From contig NZ_BMTT01000007.1 of the NCBI RefSeq assembly GCF_014649815.1, forward strand, positions 186,001-250,000: a stretch of DNA of 64,000 bases, in the 5' to 3' direction. Under the pieces are notes generated by a model. The model was not told the origin of the DNA, did no database searches, and saw only the letters and a program-made list of their open reading frames with translations. Within the stretch, counting starts at the first letter, position 1; each line of letters opens with the position of its first letter. The position numbers were made by a program, and so were the translations under genes. Positions 33,800 to 43,296 of this stretch are shown here, piece after piece. This DNA comes from Streptomyces mutabilis (GTDB lineage: Bacteria > Actinomycetota > Actinomycetes > Streptomycetales > Streptomycetaceae).

Positions 33800-34861
33800 A
33801 TGCTCTCCGGGAACGGTCGTCACCGCCGCCCCCGCCAGGCTCCCGCCCTGGTCGTCGCCGCCGGAGTGACCGGCTCCGCCATCGCGATCCCTCTCCTCGG
33901 CGCCACCGGCGCCCACGCGGCCGACGGTGCGAACTGGGACCAGGTCGCCGAGTGCGAGACCGGCGGCGCCTGGAGCCAGAACAGCGGCAACGGGTACTAC
34001 GGCGGCCTTCAGCTGTCCCAGGATGCCTGGGAGCAGTACGGCGGTCTCGCGTACGCGCCGAGCGCCGATGAGGCGAGCCGCTCCCAGCAGATAAGAGTCG
34101 CCGAGAAGATGCATGCGGACCAGGGCATCGCCGCCTGGCCGACCTGCGGTCTGCTGGCGGGACTGGGCAACGACTCGGGAATCGTGGGCGGCGGTACGGG
34201 TTCGTCCGGTGACGGGGCGTCGGAGAGCGGGGAGCCCTCGCCGGCGCCCACCGCTCCGGGGGCGACCGACTCATCCGGCTCCACCGACTCGACCGGCTCC
34301 GCGGACCCGTCCGACTCGACCGGTTCGGGTGAGGGGTCCGAGTCGGCTTCCGGGGCGTCGCCTTCGACGTCTCCGTCGCCGACTTCTGACCCCTCGTCGG
34401 CCAATGAGGACGAAACCTCCAAGTCGGGCACTTCACCTGAATCCGACTCTTCGGCGAGCGTCGACCCGCAGGAATCCGGCAGCCCGTCCACAGGCGCCAC
34501 CAGGGCCGATGAATCGGACAAGGTGGGGCAGAGTGACGGTTCGTCGGAGGCCGCCGGAAGCGGCGAGTCCGGTGCGGGGCGGCATCGCGGCGACAGTGCC
34601 GACGAGAGCGTGACGGGCGGCCGTACGGACGCCTCTTCGGGGCGGCACGCCTCGCGCGACGAGAGTGGGGTGCGGGAGGTCGTGGACGGCTCGTACACGG
34701 TCCGTTCCGGTGACAGCCTCTGGGGCATCGCCGACTCCCTTGACCTCGATGGCGGGTGGCGTTCGCTCTACGCCGGCAACGAGGGGGTCGTCGGGGCCGA
34801 CCCGGACCACATCCTCCCCGGTCAGACGCTCACGGTCACGGGCGAATCGGGCGAAAAGTAG
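33800..34861 (+). CDS. rpfB: Resuscitation-promoting factor with LysM (RpfB-type)
   Basis: A secreted muralytic transglycosylase-like enzyme of 353 residues. A signal peptide (to about AHA at residue 40) leads into the Rpf domain ([42 protein letters not shown] ... AAWPTCG, catalytic Glu in ECETGG). A long Ser/Thr/Asp/Glu-rich linker (about 125-290) and a C-terminal LysM (YTVRSGDSLWGIADSLDLDGGWRSLYAGNEG) follow. Rpf enzymes cleave peptidoglycan during spore germination and growth. ATG 33800 is chosen with AAAGG about 8 nt upstream. It lies directly before rpfA; the symbol follows the S. coelicolor naming of this adjacent pair. Confidence 0.9.
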   Translation: MLSGNGRHRRPRQAPALVVAAGVTGSAIAIPLLGATGAHAADGANWDQVAECETGGAWSQNSGNGYYGGLQLSQDAWEQYGGLAYAPSADEASRSQQIRVAEKMHADQGIAAWPTCGLLAGLGNDSGIVGGGTGSSGDGASESGEPSPAPTAPGATDSSGSTDSTGSADPSDSTGSGEGSESASGASPSTSPSPTSDPSSANEDETSKSGTSPESDSSASVDPQESGSPSTGATRADESDKVGQSDGSSEAAGSGESGAGRHRGDSADESVTGGRTDASSGRHASRDESGVREVVDGSYTVRSGDSLWGIADSLDLDGGWRSLYAGNEGVVGADPDHILPGQTLTVTGESGEK

Positions 34862-35007
34862 GGGGAGTTCACGTCATAGTTAGAGGCTGTATGTCCGTTT
34901 TGGATCTCGTGAGAGATAGGTCTCAGAAGCCGTGATCGTCTTTGAAAAACCGCGGAGCGCGTGTCTACGGTCATGACCGCTCGCCATCGCGGGCCCCGGT
35001 CGCCGCA

Positions 35008-37476
<2,469 letters not shown>

Positions 37477-37501
37477 CCGCACCCCTGTAGGCAGCGTCGT
37501 A

Positions 37502-37546
37502 CGTACGTCCCCGTACTCGGTCCCGTACCGTGTGCGGGGACGTACG
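37502..37546 (+). terminator. 12-bp perfect hairpin between eno and ftsB
   Basis: CGTACGTCCCCG (37502-37513) pairs with CGGGGACGTACG (37535-37546) around a 21-nt loop. It has no T-run. It may attenuate transcription into the ftsB-ppx genes or protect the eno mRNA end. Confidence 0.5.
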
Positions 37547-37574
37547 CACGTGTGGACGGGAGGCGGGGACAGAC

Positions 37575-38057
37575 ATGGCGGTGAAGGACCGGGACCGTTT
37601 CTCCACCGCGACCAGGATCCGGATCATCGGGGAACAGACCGCGGCCCGGGTCTACCGCTCGCAGACCAAGCGCCAGGCCCGCCGCTCCCGGCTGACCGGC
37701 CGGGCCGCGTTGCTGGCGATGGTGCTCTGCTCGCTCGTCGTGGCGCTCGCCTACCCGATACGGCAGTACGTCGCCCAGCGTGCCGAGATCGCAGACCTCC
37801 GGCGGGAGCAGCAGGAGACCCGGGACCGGGTCGAGGAACTGCGCGACCTCAAGGCACGCTGGCAGGACGACGCCTACGCCGAACAGCAGATCCGGCTGCG
37901 GCTGCACTACGTGATGCCGGGGGAGACGGGCTTCATCGTCGTCGACCCGGACGCGGCCCGGCAGGCCCGCGCCGAGGCGGGTGCCGCCGACCGTCCCTGG
38001 TACCGGAACGTCTGGGACGGGATCGACAAGGCCGACGCCGCCGCCGGCCGGCAGTGA
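37575..38057 (+). CDS. ftsB: FtsB/DivIC-type septum formation initiator
   Basis: A 160-residue bitopic membrane protein. A basic cytoplasmic N-terminus is followed by one transmembrane helix (about 49-67, RAALLAMVLCSLVVALAYPI) and an extracytoplasmic coiled coil (QRAEIADLRREQQETRDRVEELRDLKARWQDDAYAEQQIRLRLHYVMPGETGF), the hallmark of FtsB/DivIC. It would join the FtsL/FtsQ divisome subcomplex at the septum. The ATG at 37575 is in front of the basic domain. It is followed closely by the DUF501 and ppx genes. Confidence 0.92.
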   Translation: MAVKDRDRFSTATRIRIIGEQTAARVYRSQTKRQARRSRLTGRAALLAMVLCSLVVALAYPIRQYVAQRAEIADLRREQQETRDRVEELRDLKARWQDDAYAEQQIRLRLHYVMPGETGFIVVDPDAARQARAEAGAADRPWYRNVWDGIDKADAAAGRQ

Positions 38058-38125
38058 CCGGTGGCGCCGGCCGTGAACCGACCGTGCCGGCAGTGACTCA
38101 ACAGGAAGACCAGCAGAAGACAGTC

Positions 38126-38665
38126 ATGCAGACACCCCCGCCGACCACCGCGCGCACCGAGCCCACCGACGCGGACGTCGAGGCCTTCAAACAGCAGCTC
38201 GGGCGTCCCCCGCGCGGCCTGCGCGCCATCGCCCACCGCTGCCCCTGCGGACAGCCGGACGTCGTGGAGACGGCACCGCGGCTGCCCGACGGCACGCCCT
38301 TCCCCACGCTGTACTACCTGACGTGCCCGAAGGCGGCCTCCGCTATCGGCACGCTGGAGGCGAACGGCGTGATGAAGGAGATGACCGAGCGCCTCGCCAC
38401 CGACCCGGTGCTCGCCGCCGCCTACCGGGCCGCGCACGAGGACTACATCCGGCGCCGCGACGAGATCGAGGAGCTGACCGGCTTCCCGAGCGCGGGCGGC
38501 ATGCCCGACCGCGTGAAGTGCCTGCACGTCCTGGTCGCCCACTCGCTGGCCGCCGGTCCCGGCGTCAACCCGCTGGGCGACGAGGCGATCGCGATGCTGC
38601 CCGAGTGGTGGCGCAAGGGGCCGTGCGTGACGCTCGGCGAGACCTGTGGGGAGGACGCCAAGTGA
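38126..38665 (+). CDS. DUF501 family protein
   Basis: A 179-residue cytoplasmic protein with DADVEAFKQQLGRPPRGLRAIAHRCPCGQPDVVETAPRLPDGTPFPTLYYLTCPKAASAIGTLE, and later PDRVKCLHVLVAHSLAAGPGVNPLGDEAI. This is the DUF501 family, conserved in actinobacteria between ftsB and ppx; its biochemical role is unknown to me. The Cys pairs (CPC, C at YLTC, VKC) and His suggest a metal site, which is inference. Its stop overlaps the ppx start. Confidence 0.88.
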   Translation: MQTPPPTTARTEPTDADVEAFKQQLGRPPRGLRAIAHRCPCGQPDVVETAPRLPDGTPFPTLYYLTCPKAASAIGTLEANGVMKEMTERLATDPVLAAAYRAAHEDYIRRRDEIEELTGFPSAGGMPDRVKCLHVLVAHSLAAGPGVNPLGDEAIAMLPEWWRKGPCVTLGETCGEDAK

Positions 38666-39615
38666 CCCGTGTCGCCGCCGTCGACTGCGGTACGAACTCG
38701 ATCCGGCTGCTGGTCGCCGACGCCGACCCGGCCACCGGTGAGCTGACCGACCTGGACCGCCGCATGACCATCGTGCGGCTCGGGCAGGGCGTCGACCGCA
38801 CCGGACGGCTGGCGCCCGAGGCGCTGGAGCGGACCTTCGCCGCCTGCCGCGAGTACGCCGCCGTCATCGAGGAGCACGGCGCCGAGCGGCTGCGCTTCGT
38901 GGCCACCTCCGCCTCCCGGGACGCGGAGAACCGGGACGTGTTCGTGCGCGGGGTGCTGGACATCCTCGGCGTGGAGCCGGAGGTCATCACCGGCGACCAG
39001 GAGGCCGAGTTCTCCTTCATCGGGGCCACCAGGGAGCTGGCGGGACGGGACCACCTCGACAAGCCCTACCTGGTCGTCGACATCGGCGGCGGCTCGACCG
39101 AGTTCGTCGTCGGCGAGGACCACGTGCGCGCCGCCCGCTCCGTGGACGTCGGCTGCGTGCGGTTGACGGAGCGGCACCTGGTGCACGACGGCACGGTGAC
39201 CGATCCGCCGACCGGGGCGCAGGTCGCGGCGATGCGGGCCGACATCGAGGCGGCCCTCGACCTCGCCGAGGAGACGGTGCCGCTGCGCGAGGCGCGCACG
39301 CTGGTGGGGCTGGCCGGTTCGGTGACGACGGTGTCCGCGATCGCGCAGGACCTGCCGGAGTACGACTCGGCCGCCATCCACCACTCCCGCGTCTCCCGTG
39401 ACCGGGTCCGGGAGATCAGCGACTGGCTGCTGCGCTCCACCCACGCCGAGCGCGCGGCCGTCCCCTCCATGCACCCGGGCCGCGTCGACGTGATCGGGGC
39501 GGGCGCGCTGGTCCTGCTGGCGATCATGGAGCGGACGGGTGCGGAGGAGGTCGTGGTGAGCGAGCACGACATCCTCGACGGCATGGCTCACAGTTGCGCC
39601 GCCGAGGCGCGCTGA
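38662..39615 (+). CDS. ppx: Ppx/GppA-type exopolyphosphatase or pppGpp phosphatase
   Basis: A 317-residue actin-fold phosphatase (ASKHA). Motifs are VAAVDCGTNSIRLLVAD (phosphate 1), FVATSASRDAENRD, EAEFSFIGATREL, VVDIGGGSTEFVVG (phosphate 2) and GLAGSVTTVSAIA. It degrades inorganic polyphosphate or pppGpp; the short single-module form is the actinobacterial type. The GTG at 38662 overlaps the DUF501 stop, and a GGAGG lies about 8 nt upstream, so the ftsB-DUF501-ppx genes are likely one transcript. Confidence 0.93.
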   Translation: MTRVAAVDCGTNSIRLLVADADPATGELTDLDRRMTIVRLGQGVDRTGRLAPEALERTFAACREYAAVIEEHGAERLRFVATSASRDAENRDVFVRGVLDILGVEPEVITGDQEAEFSFIGATRELAGRDHLDKPYLVVDIGGGSTEFVVGEDHVRAARSVDVGCVRLTERHLVHDGTVTDPPTGAQVAAMRADIEAALDLAEETVPLREARTLVGLAGSVTTVSAIAQDLPEYDSAAIHHSRVSRDRVREISDWLLRSTHAERAAVPSMHPGRVDVIGAGALVLLAIMERTGAEEVVVSEHDILDGMAHSCAAEAR

Positions 39616-40210
39616 GGCGGTGCCGGTGCCGGTGCCGGGCGGGGCGTCACACGTTGCGGTGGACGTCCCGCCGGTCGCCCACCGGTGTTCTCGGTCATGA
39701 ACCCAGCACGCACCTGCGTGTACACGGTGCATCCGAAGGGGGAAGCGCCTTCGTGCGCGATGCTCGACCGCATGGCGTGGTCGCCGGCACAGGCGTCCGT
39801 GGTCGCGGTCTGAGCAGTACGGACGACGATTGAGCGGCTCCCTGGAGCGTCTGCGGGACCCGCCGGTGACGTCCTGTCGGAAACTTCGTGAAGTTCTTCA
39901 CAAGGAATTGGGCCCGGTCGGACGGCGAAGGCGCGCAGGTTGACCCTTTTGGGGGTTCAACTGCCCTTTGAACGTGTTCAGGACGGTGTCCCGCAGGGGT
40001 GTCGACGGAGGTGTCCGGTGGACTGGTTCAGCGTTCCCGACGGGGCGGAGGGCCAGCTCACGCGGCATTGACAACGGGGTCCGGTACGCGGTGGTTCCGC
40101 TGTGCGTCATGATCTCCGTCACTTGGGCGGCGGATGGTAACACAGCCCTCACATGAGCTTGTGAAGGGGCGCACGATCGACCCCCCTCGGGCGGGTGGAT
40201 ACTCGATGGC
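39616..40210. other. 595-bp intergenic region upstream of ndh
   Basis: No convincing gene is seen on either strand. It contains a Rex-operator-like dyad (39886-39903) and GTGAA/TTCAC elements, and must hold the ndh promoter. The ndh ATG follows a short CGGGCGG leader with no strong Shine-Dalgarno. Confidence 0.5.
39886..39903. promoter_or_regulatory. Rex operator (ROP)-like dyad
   Basis: TCGTGAAGTTCTTCACAA differs from the Rex consensus TTGTGAAnnnnTTCACAA by one base. Rex is the redox-sensing (NADH/NAD) repressor of respiratory genes in Streptomyces. Its location about 310 nt before a type II NADH dehydrogenase gene fits that role, but the distance is long. Confidence 0.6.
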
Positions 40211-41611
40211 ATGAGCACCACGGAGCGTCCCAGGATCCTCGTAGTAGGCGGTGGGTACGTAGGCCTGTACGCAGCTCGACGCATCCAGAAGAAGATGCGT
40301 TACGGCGAGGCGACCGTCACCGTCGTCGACCCGCGGTCGTACATGACCTACCAGCCCTTCCTCCCCGAAGCCGCCGCCGGCAACATCTCCCCGCGGCACG
40401 TCGTCGTCCCCCTGCGGCGTGTGCTTCCCAAGGCGGAGGTCCTCACCGGCCGGGTCACCACCATCGACCAGGACCGCAAGGTCGCCACGATCGCCCCGCT
40501 GGTGGGCGAGGCGTACGAGCTGCCCTTCGACTATCTGGTCATCGCCATGGGCGCGGTCTCCCGCACCTTCCCGATTCCCGGCCTCGCCGAGCAGGGCATC
40601 GGCATGAAGGGCATCGAGGAGTCCATCGGCCTGCGCAACCACGTGCTGGAGCAGCTGGACAAGGCCGACTCCACCACCGACGAGGAGATCCGCCGCAAGG
40701 CGCTCACCTTCGTCTTCATCGGCGGCGGCTTCGCCGGCGCGGAGACCATCGGTGAGGTCGAGGACATGGCCCGCGACGCGGCCAAGTACTACCGGAACGT
40801 CTCCCGCGAGGACATGCGGTTCATCCTCGTCGACGCCGCCGACAAGATCCTCCCCGAGGTCGGTCCCAAGCTCGGCCAGTACGGCAAGGAACACCTCGAG
40901 GGCCGCGGTGTCGAGGTCTACCTGTCCACCTCCATGGACTCCTGCGTCGACGGCCACGTGGTGCTGAAGAACGGCCTGGAGGTCGACTCCAACACCATCG
41001 TGTGGACGGCCGGTGTCAAGCCGAACCCGGCCCTGTCCCGCTTCGGTCTGCCGCTCGGACCCCGCGGCCACGTCGACTGCGAGCCGACCCTCCAGGTCAA
41101 GGGCACCGACTACATCTGGGCCGCGGGCGACAACGCCCAGGTCCCGGACCTCGTCGGCCGCAAGGCGGGCAACGAGAACGCCTGGTGCCCGCCGAACGCC
41201 CAGCACGCGCTGCGCCAGGCCAAGGTCCTCGGCGACAACGTCGTCTCCGGCATGCGGGGCTTCCCGCAGAAGGAGTACAGCCACGCCAACAAGGGCGCGG
41301 TGGCGGGCCTCGGCCTGCACAAGGGCGTCGCGATGATCGTCATGGGCAAGATGAAGATCAAGCTCAAGGGACGTCTCGCCTGGTACATGCACCGCGGCTA
41401 CCACGGTCTCGCGATGCCGACCTGGAACCGCAAGATCCGCGTCTTCGCGGACTGGACGCTCGGCATGTTCCTCAAGCGCGAGGTCGTCTCCCTCGGCGCG
41501 ATGGAGACCCCGCGCGAGGAGTTCTACGAGGCCGCCAAGCCGGCGCCGGCCGCCGCGCCGAAGGCCGCCGACAAGGGCGAGGTCAAGTCGGAGAAGGCCA
41601 AGGCCTCCTGA
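40211..41611 (+). CDS. ndh: Type II NADH dehydrogenase (non-proton-pumping)
   Basis: A 466-residue FAD flavoprotein passing electrons from NADH to menaquinone at the inner face of the membrane. Motifs are FAD-binding ILVVGGGYVGLYAARRIQKKM at the N-terminus, NADH-binding FVFIGGGFAGAETIGEVEDMA, the second FAD motif YIWAAGDNAQVPD, and a C-terminal amphipathic region (KIKLKGRLAWYMHRGYHGLAMPTWNRKIRVFADWTLGMFL) that anchors it to the membrane. An Ala/Lys-rich tail follows. Redox control by Rex is suggested by an upstream operator-like site. Confidence 0.94.
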   Translation: MSTTERPRILVVGGGYVGLYAARRIQKKMRYGEATVTVVDPRSYMTYQPFLPEAAAGNISPRHVVVPLRRVLPKAEVLTGRVTTIDQDRKVATIAPLVGEAYELPFDYLVIAMGAVSRTFPIPGLAEQGIGMKGIEESIGLRNHVLEQLDKADSTTDEEIRRKALTFVFIGGGFAGAETIGEVEDMARDAAKYYRNVSREDMRFILVDAADKILPEVGPKLGQYGKEHLEGRGVEVYLSTSMDSCVDGHVVLKNGLEVDSNTIVWTAGVKPNPALSRFGLPLGPRGHVDCEPTLQVKGTDYIWAAGDNAQVPDLVGRKAGNENAWCPPNAQHALRQAKVLGDNVVSGMRGFPQKEYSHANKGAVAGLGLHKGVAMIVMGKMKIKLKGRLAWYMHRGYHGLAMPTWNRKIRVFADWTLGMFLKREVVSLGAMETPREEFYEAAKPAPAAAPKAADKGEVKSEKAKAS

Positions 41612-41659
41612 CCTCCGGTCGCCCGCGCCTGGAGTACTTCTGTAGTACCTGCAGTACCC

Positions 41660-41701
41660 CGAAGGGGCCGCCTGCCATCCGTGGTGCGGGCGGCCCCTTC
41701 G
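41660..41701 (+). terminator. Terminator after ndh
   Basis: A perfect 13-bp stem (41660-41672 with 41689-41701) with a 16-nt loop lies about 50 nt after the ndh stop. Confidence 0.75.
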
Positions 41702-41906
41702 CGCTGCCCTCCGCACCGTCCTTCGCGGTCCGCCCCGCGGGGCGCACCGGGCACTGCCCGGCCGGTTGCGCCGACAGGGCGACAAGGCCCGTGGTGTGTA
41801 CAAGTATTTTGCCCAGTCGTAACGCGCGCCGGGGACTGTGCGGAGGGCTCCCAGGTGTTTACGTGGTGTCGGACATTTCCGGGATCGCTCGTCACGGAGG
41901 TACGCC

Positions 41907-43208
41907 ATGGCTGATGCCGCGCTGCGGCTGCAGAACCTCTTCGAACAGTTGCTGGGAGAGCCCCTACCGGTGCGTATCCGCGCCTGGGACGGTTCGCAGG
42001 CGGGTCCGCCGGGCGCCCCGACCCTCGTCGTCCACAACCGCCGGGCCCTGCGCCGGCTGCTGTTCAAGCCGGGCGAACTGGGCCTGGCCCGCGCCTGGGT
42101 GGCCGGTGACCTCGACATCGACGGAGACCTCTACACCGCGCTCGACCTGATGTCCGGCCTCGTCTGGGAGCGCGGCGAGGACGCCCGCACGCCCGCCGGG
42201 GCGCTGCGCGACCCCGAGGTGCGGGCCGCAGTACGCGGCCTGGTCAAGCTCGCCGGCCCGCCACTGCCGCCCGCCCCGCCGCCGGAGGAGGTCCGCCGGA
42301 CCCGCGGCCACCTGCACACCAAGCGCAGCGACCGGCGGGCCATCAGCCACCACTACGACGTCAGCAACGACTTCTACGAAATCGTCCTCGGCCCCTCCAT
42401 GGTCTACTCCTGCGCCTACTGGCAGGCCCCCGAGGCCGAGGGCGGCACCCTGGAGGACGCCCAGCGGGACAAGCTCGAACTGGTCAGCCGCAAGCTCGGC
42501 CTGAGCGCCGGCCGGCGCCTGCTCGACGTGGGCTGCGGCTGGGGCTCCATGGCGATCCACGCGGCCCGCGAGCACGGCGTGAGCGTCGTAGGCGTCACCC
42601 TCTCCCAGGAGCAGGCCGCCTACGCCCGCAAGCGTGTCGCCGACGAGGGCCTCACCGACCGGGTGGAGATCCGTGTCCAGGACTACCGGGACGTCGCCGA
42701 CGGGCCGTACGACGCCATCTCCTCGATCGGCATGGCCGAACACGTCGGTGCCGAACGCTACCTGGAGTACGCGGGCGACCTGTTCCGGCTCCTCAAGCCC
42801 GGCGGACGGCTGCTGAACCACCAGATCGCGCGTCGCCCCCGGCGGGACGAGTCCGCCTACAGCGTGGACGAGTTCATCGACGCCTACGTCTTCCCCGACG
42901 GCGAACTCGCCCCCGTCGGCACCACCGTGACCCAACTGGAGCGCGCCGGGTTCGAGGTGCGCGACGTGGAGTCGATCCGCGAACACTACGCGCTCACCCT
43001 GCGCCGCTGGGTCGCCAACCTGGAGTCCGACTGGGCGACGGCGCTCCGGCTGGTCAGCCCCGGCCGGGCCCGGGTCTGGCGGTTGTACATGGCCGCCTCG
43101 GCGCTCGCCTTCGAGCACAACCGCATCGGCGTCAACCAGGTCCTGGCGGTGAGGACCCCGGACTCGGGCGACTCCGGACTGCCACTGCGCACCCGCACCT
43201 GGAACTGA
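41907..43208 (+). CDS. cfa: Cyclopropane-fatty-acyl-phospholipid synthase-like methyltransferase
   Basis: A 433-residue SAM-dependent enzyme that would modify unsaturated acyl chains of membrane lipids. An N-terminal lipid-binding-like region (RIRAWDGSQAGP ... LGLARAWVAGDLDIDGDL) precedes the CFA core: ISHHYDVSNDFYEIVLGPSMVYSCAYW, SAM motif LLDVGCGWGSMAIHAA, GVTLSQEQAAYARKR, SIGMAEHVGAERYLEYAGDLFRLLKPGGRLLNHQI. GGAGG lies 6-7 nt before the ATG at 41907. Several actinobacterial paralogues of this family make other branched or methylated lipids, so the exact product is uncertain. Confidence 0.88.
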   Translation: MADAALRLQNLFEQLLGEPLPVRIRAWDGSQAGPPGAPTLVVHNRRALRRLLFKPGELGLARAWVAGDLDIDGDLYTALDLMSGLVWERGEDARTPAGALRDPEVRAAVRGLVKLAGPPLPPAPPPEEVRRTRGHLHTKRSDRRAISHHYDVSNDFYEIVLGPSMVYSCAYWQAPEAEGGTLEDAQRDKLELVSRKLGLSAGRRLLDVGCGWGSMAIHAAREHGVSVVGVTLSQEQAAYARKRVADEGLTDRVEIRVQDYRDVADGPYDAISSIGMAEHVGAERYLEYAGDLFRLLKPGGRLLNHQIARRPRRDESAYSVDEFIDAYVFPDGELAPVGTTVTQLERAGFEVRDVESIREHYALTLRRWVANLESDWATALRLVSPGRARVWRLYMAASALAFEHNRIGVNQVLAVRTPDSGDSGLPLRTRTWN

Positions 43209-43226
43209 CCTCCGCCCACTACCCGA

Positions 43227-43262
43227 AGGGCCCCGCTCCGGACGCGGACGGAACGGGGCCCT
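43227..43262. terminator. Bidirectional hairpin terminator
   Basis: AGGGCCCCGCTCCG (43227-43240) pairs with CGGAACGGGGCCCT (43249-43262) with one mismatch and an 8-nt loop, between convergent genes. Confidence 0.7.
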
Positions 43263-43296
43263 GCTCGTGCGTACCGGCTGCTGCGCCGCGTGCCGG

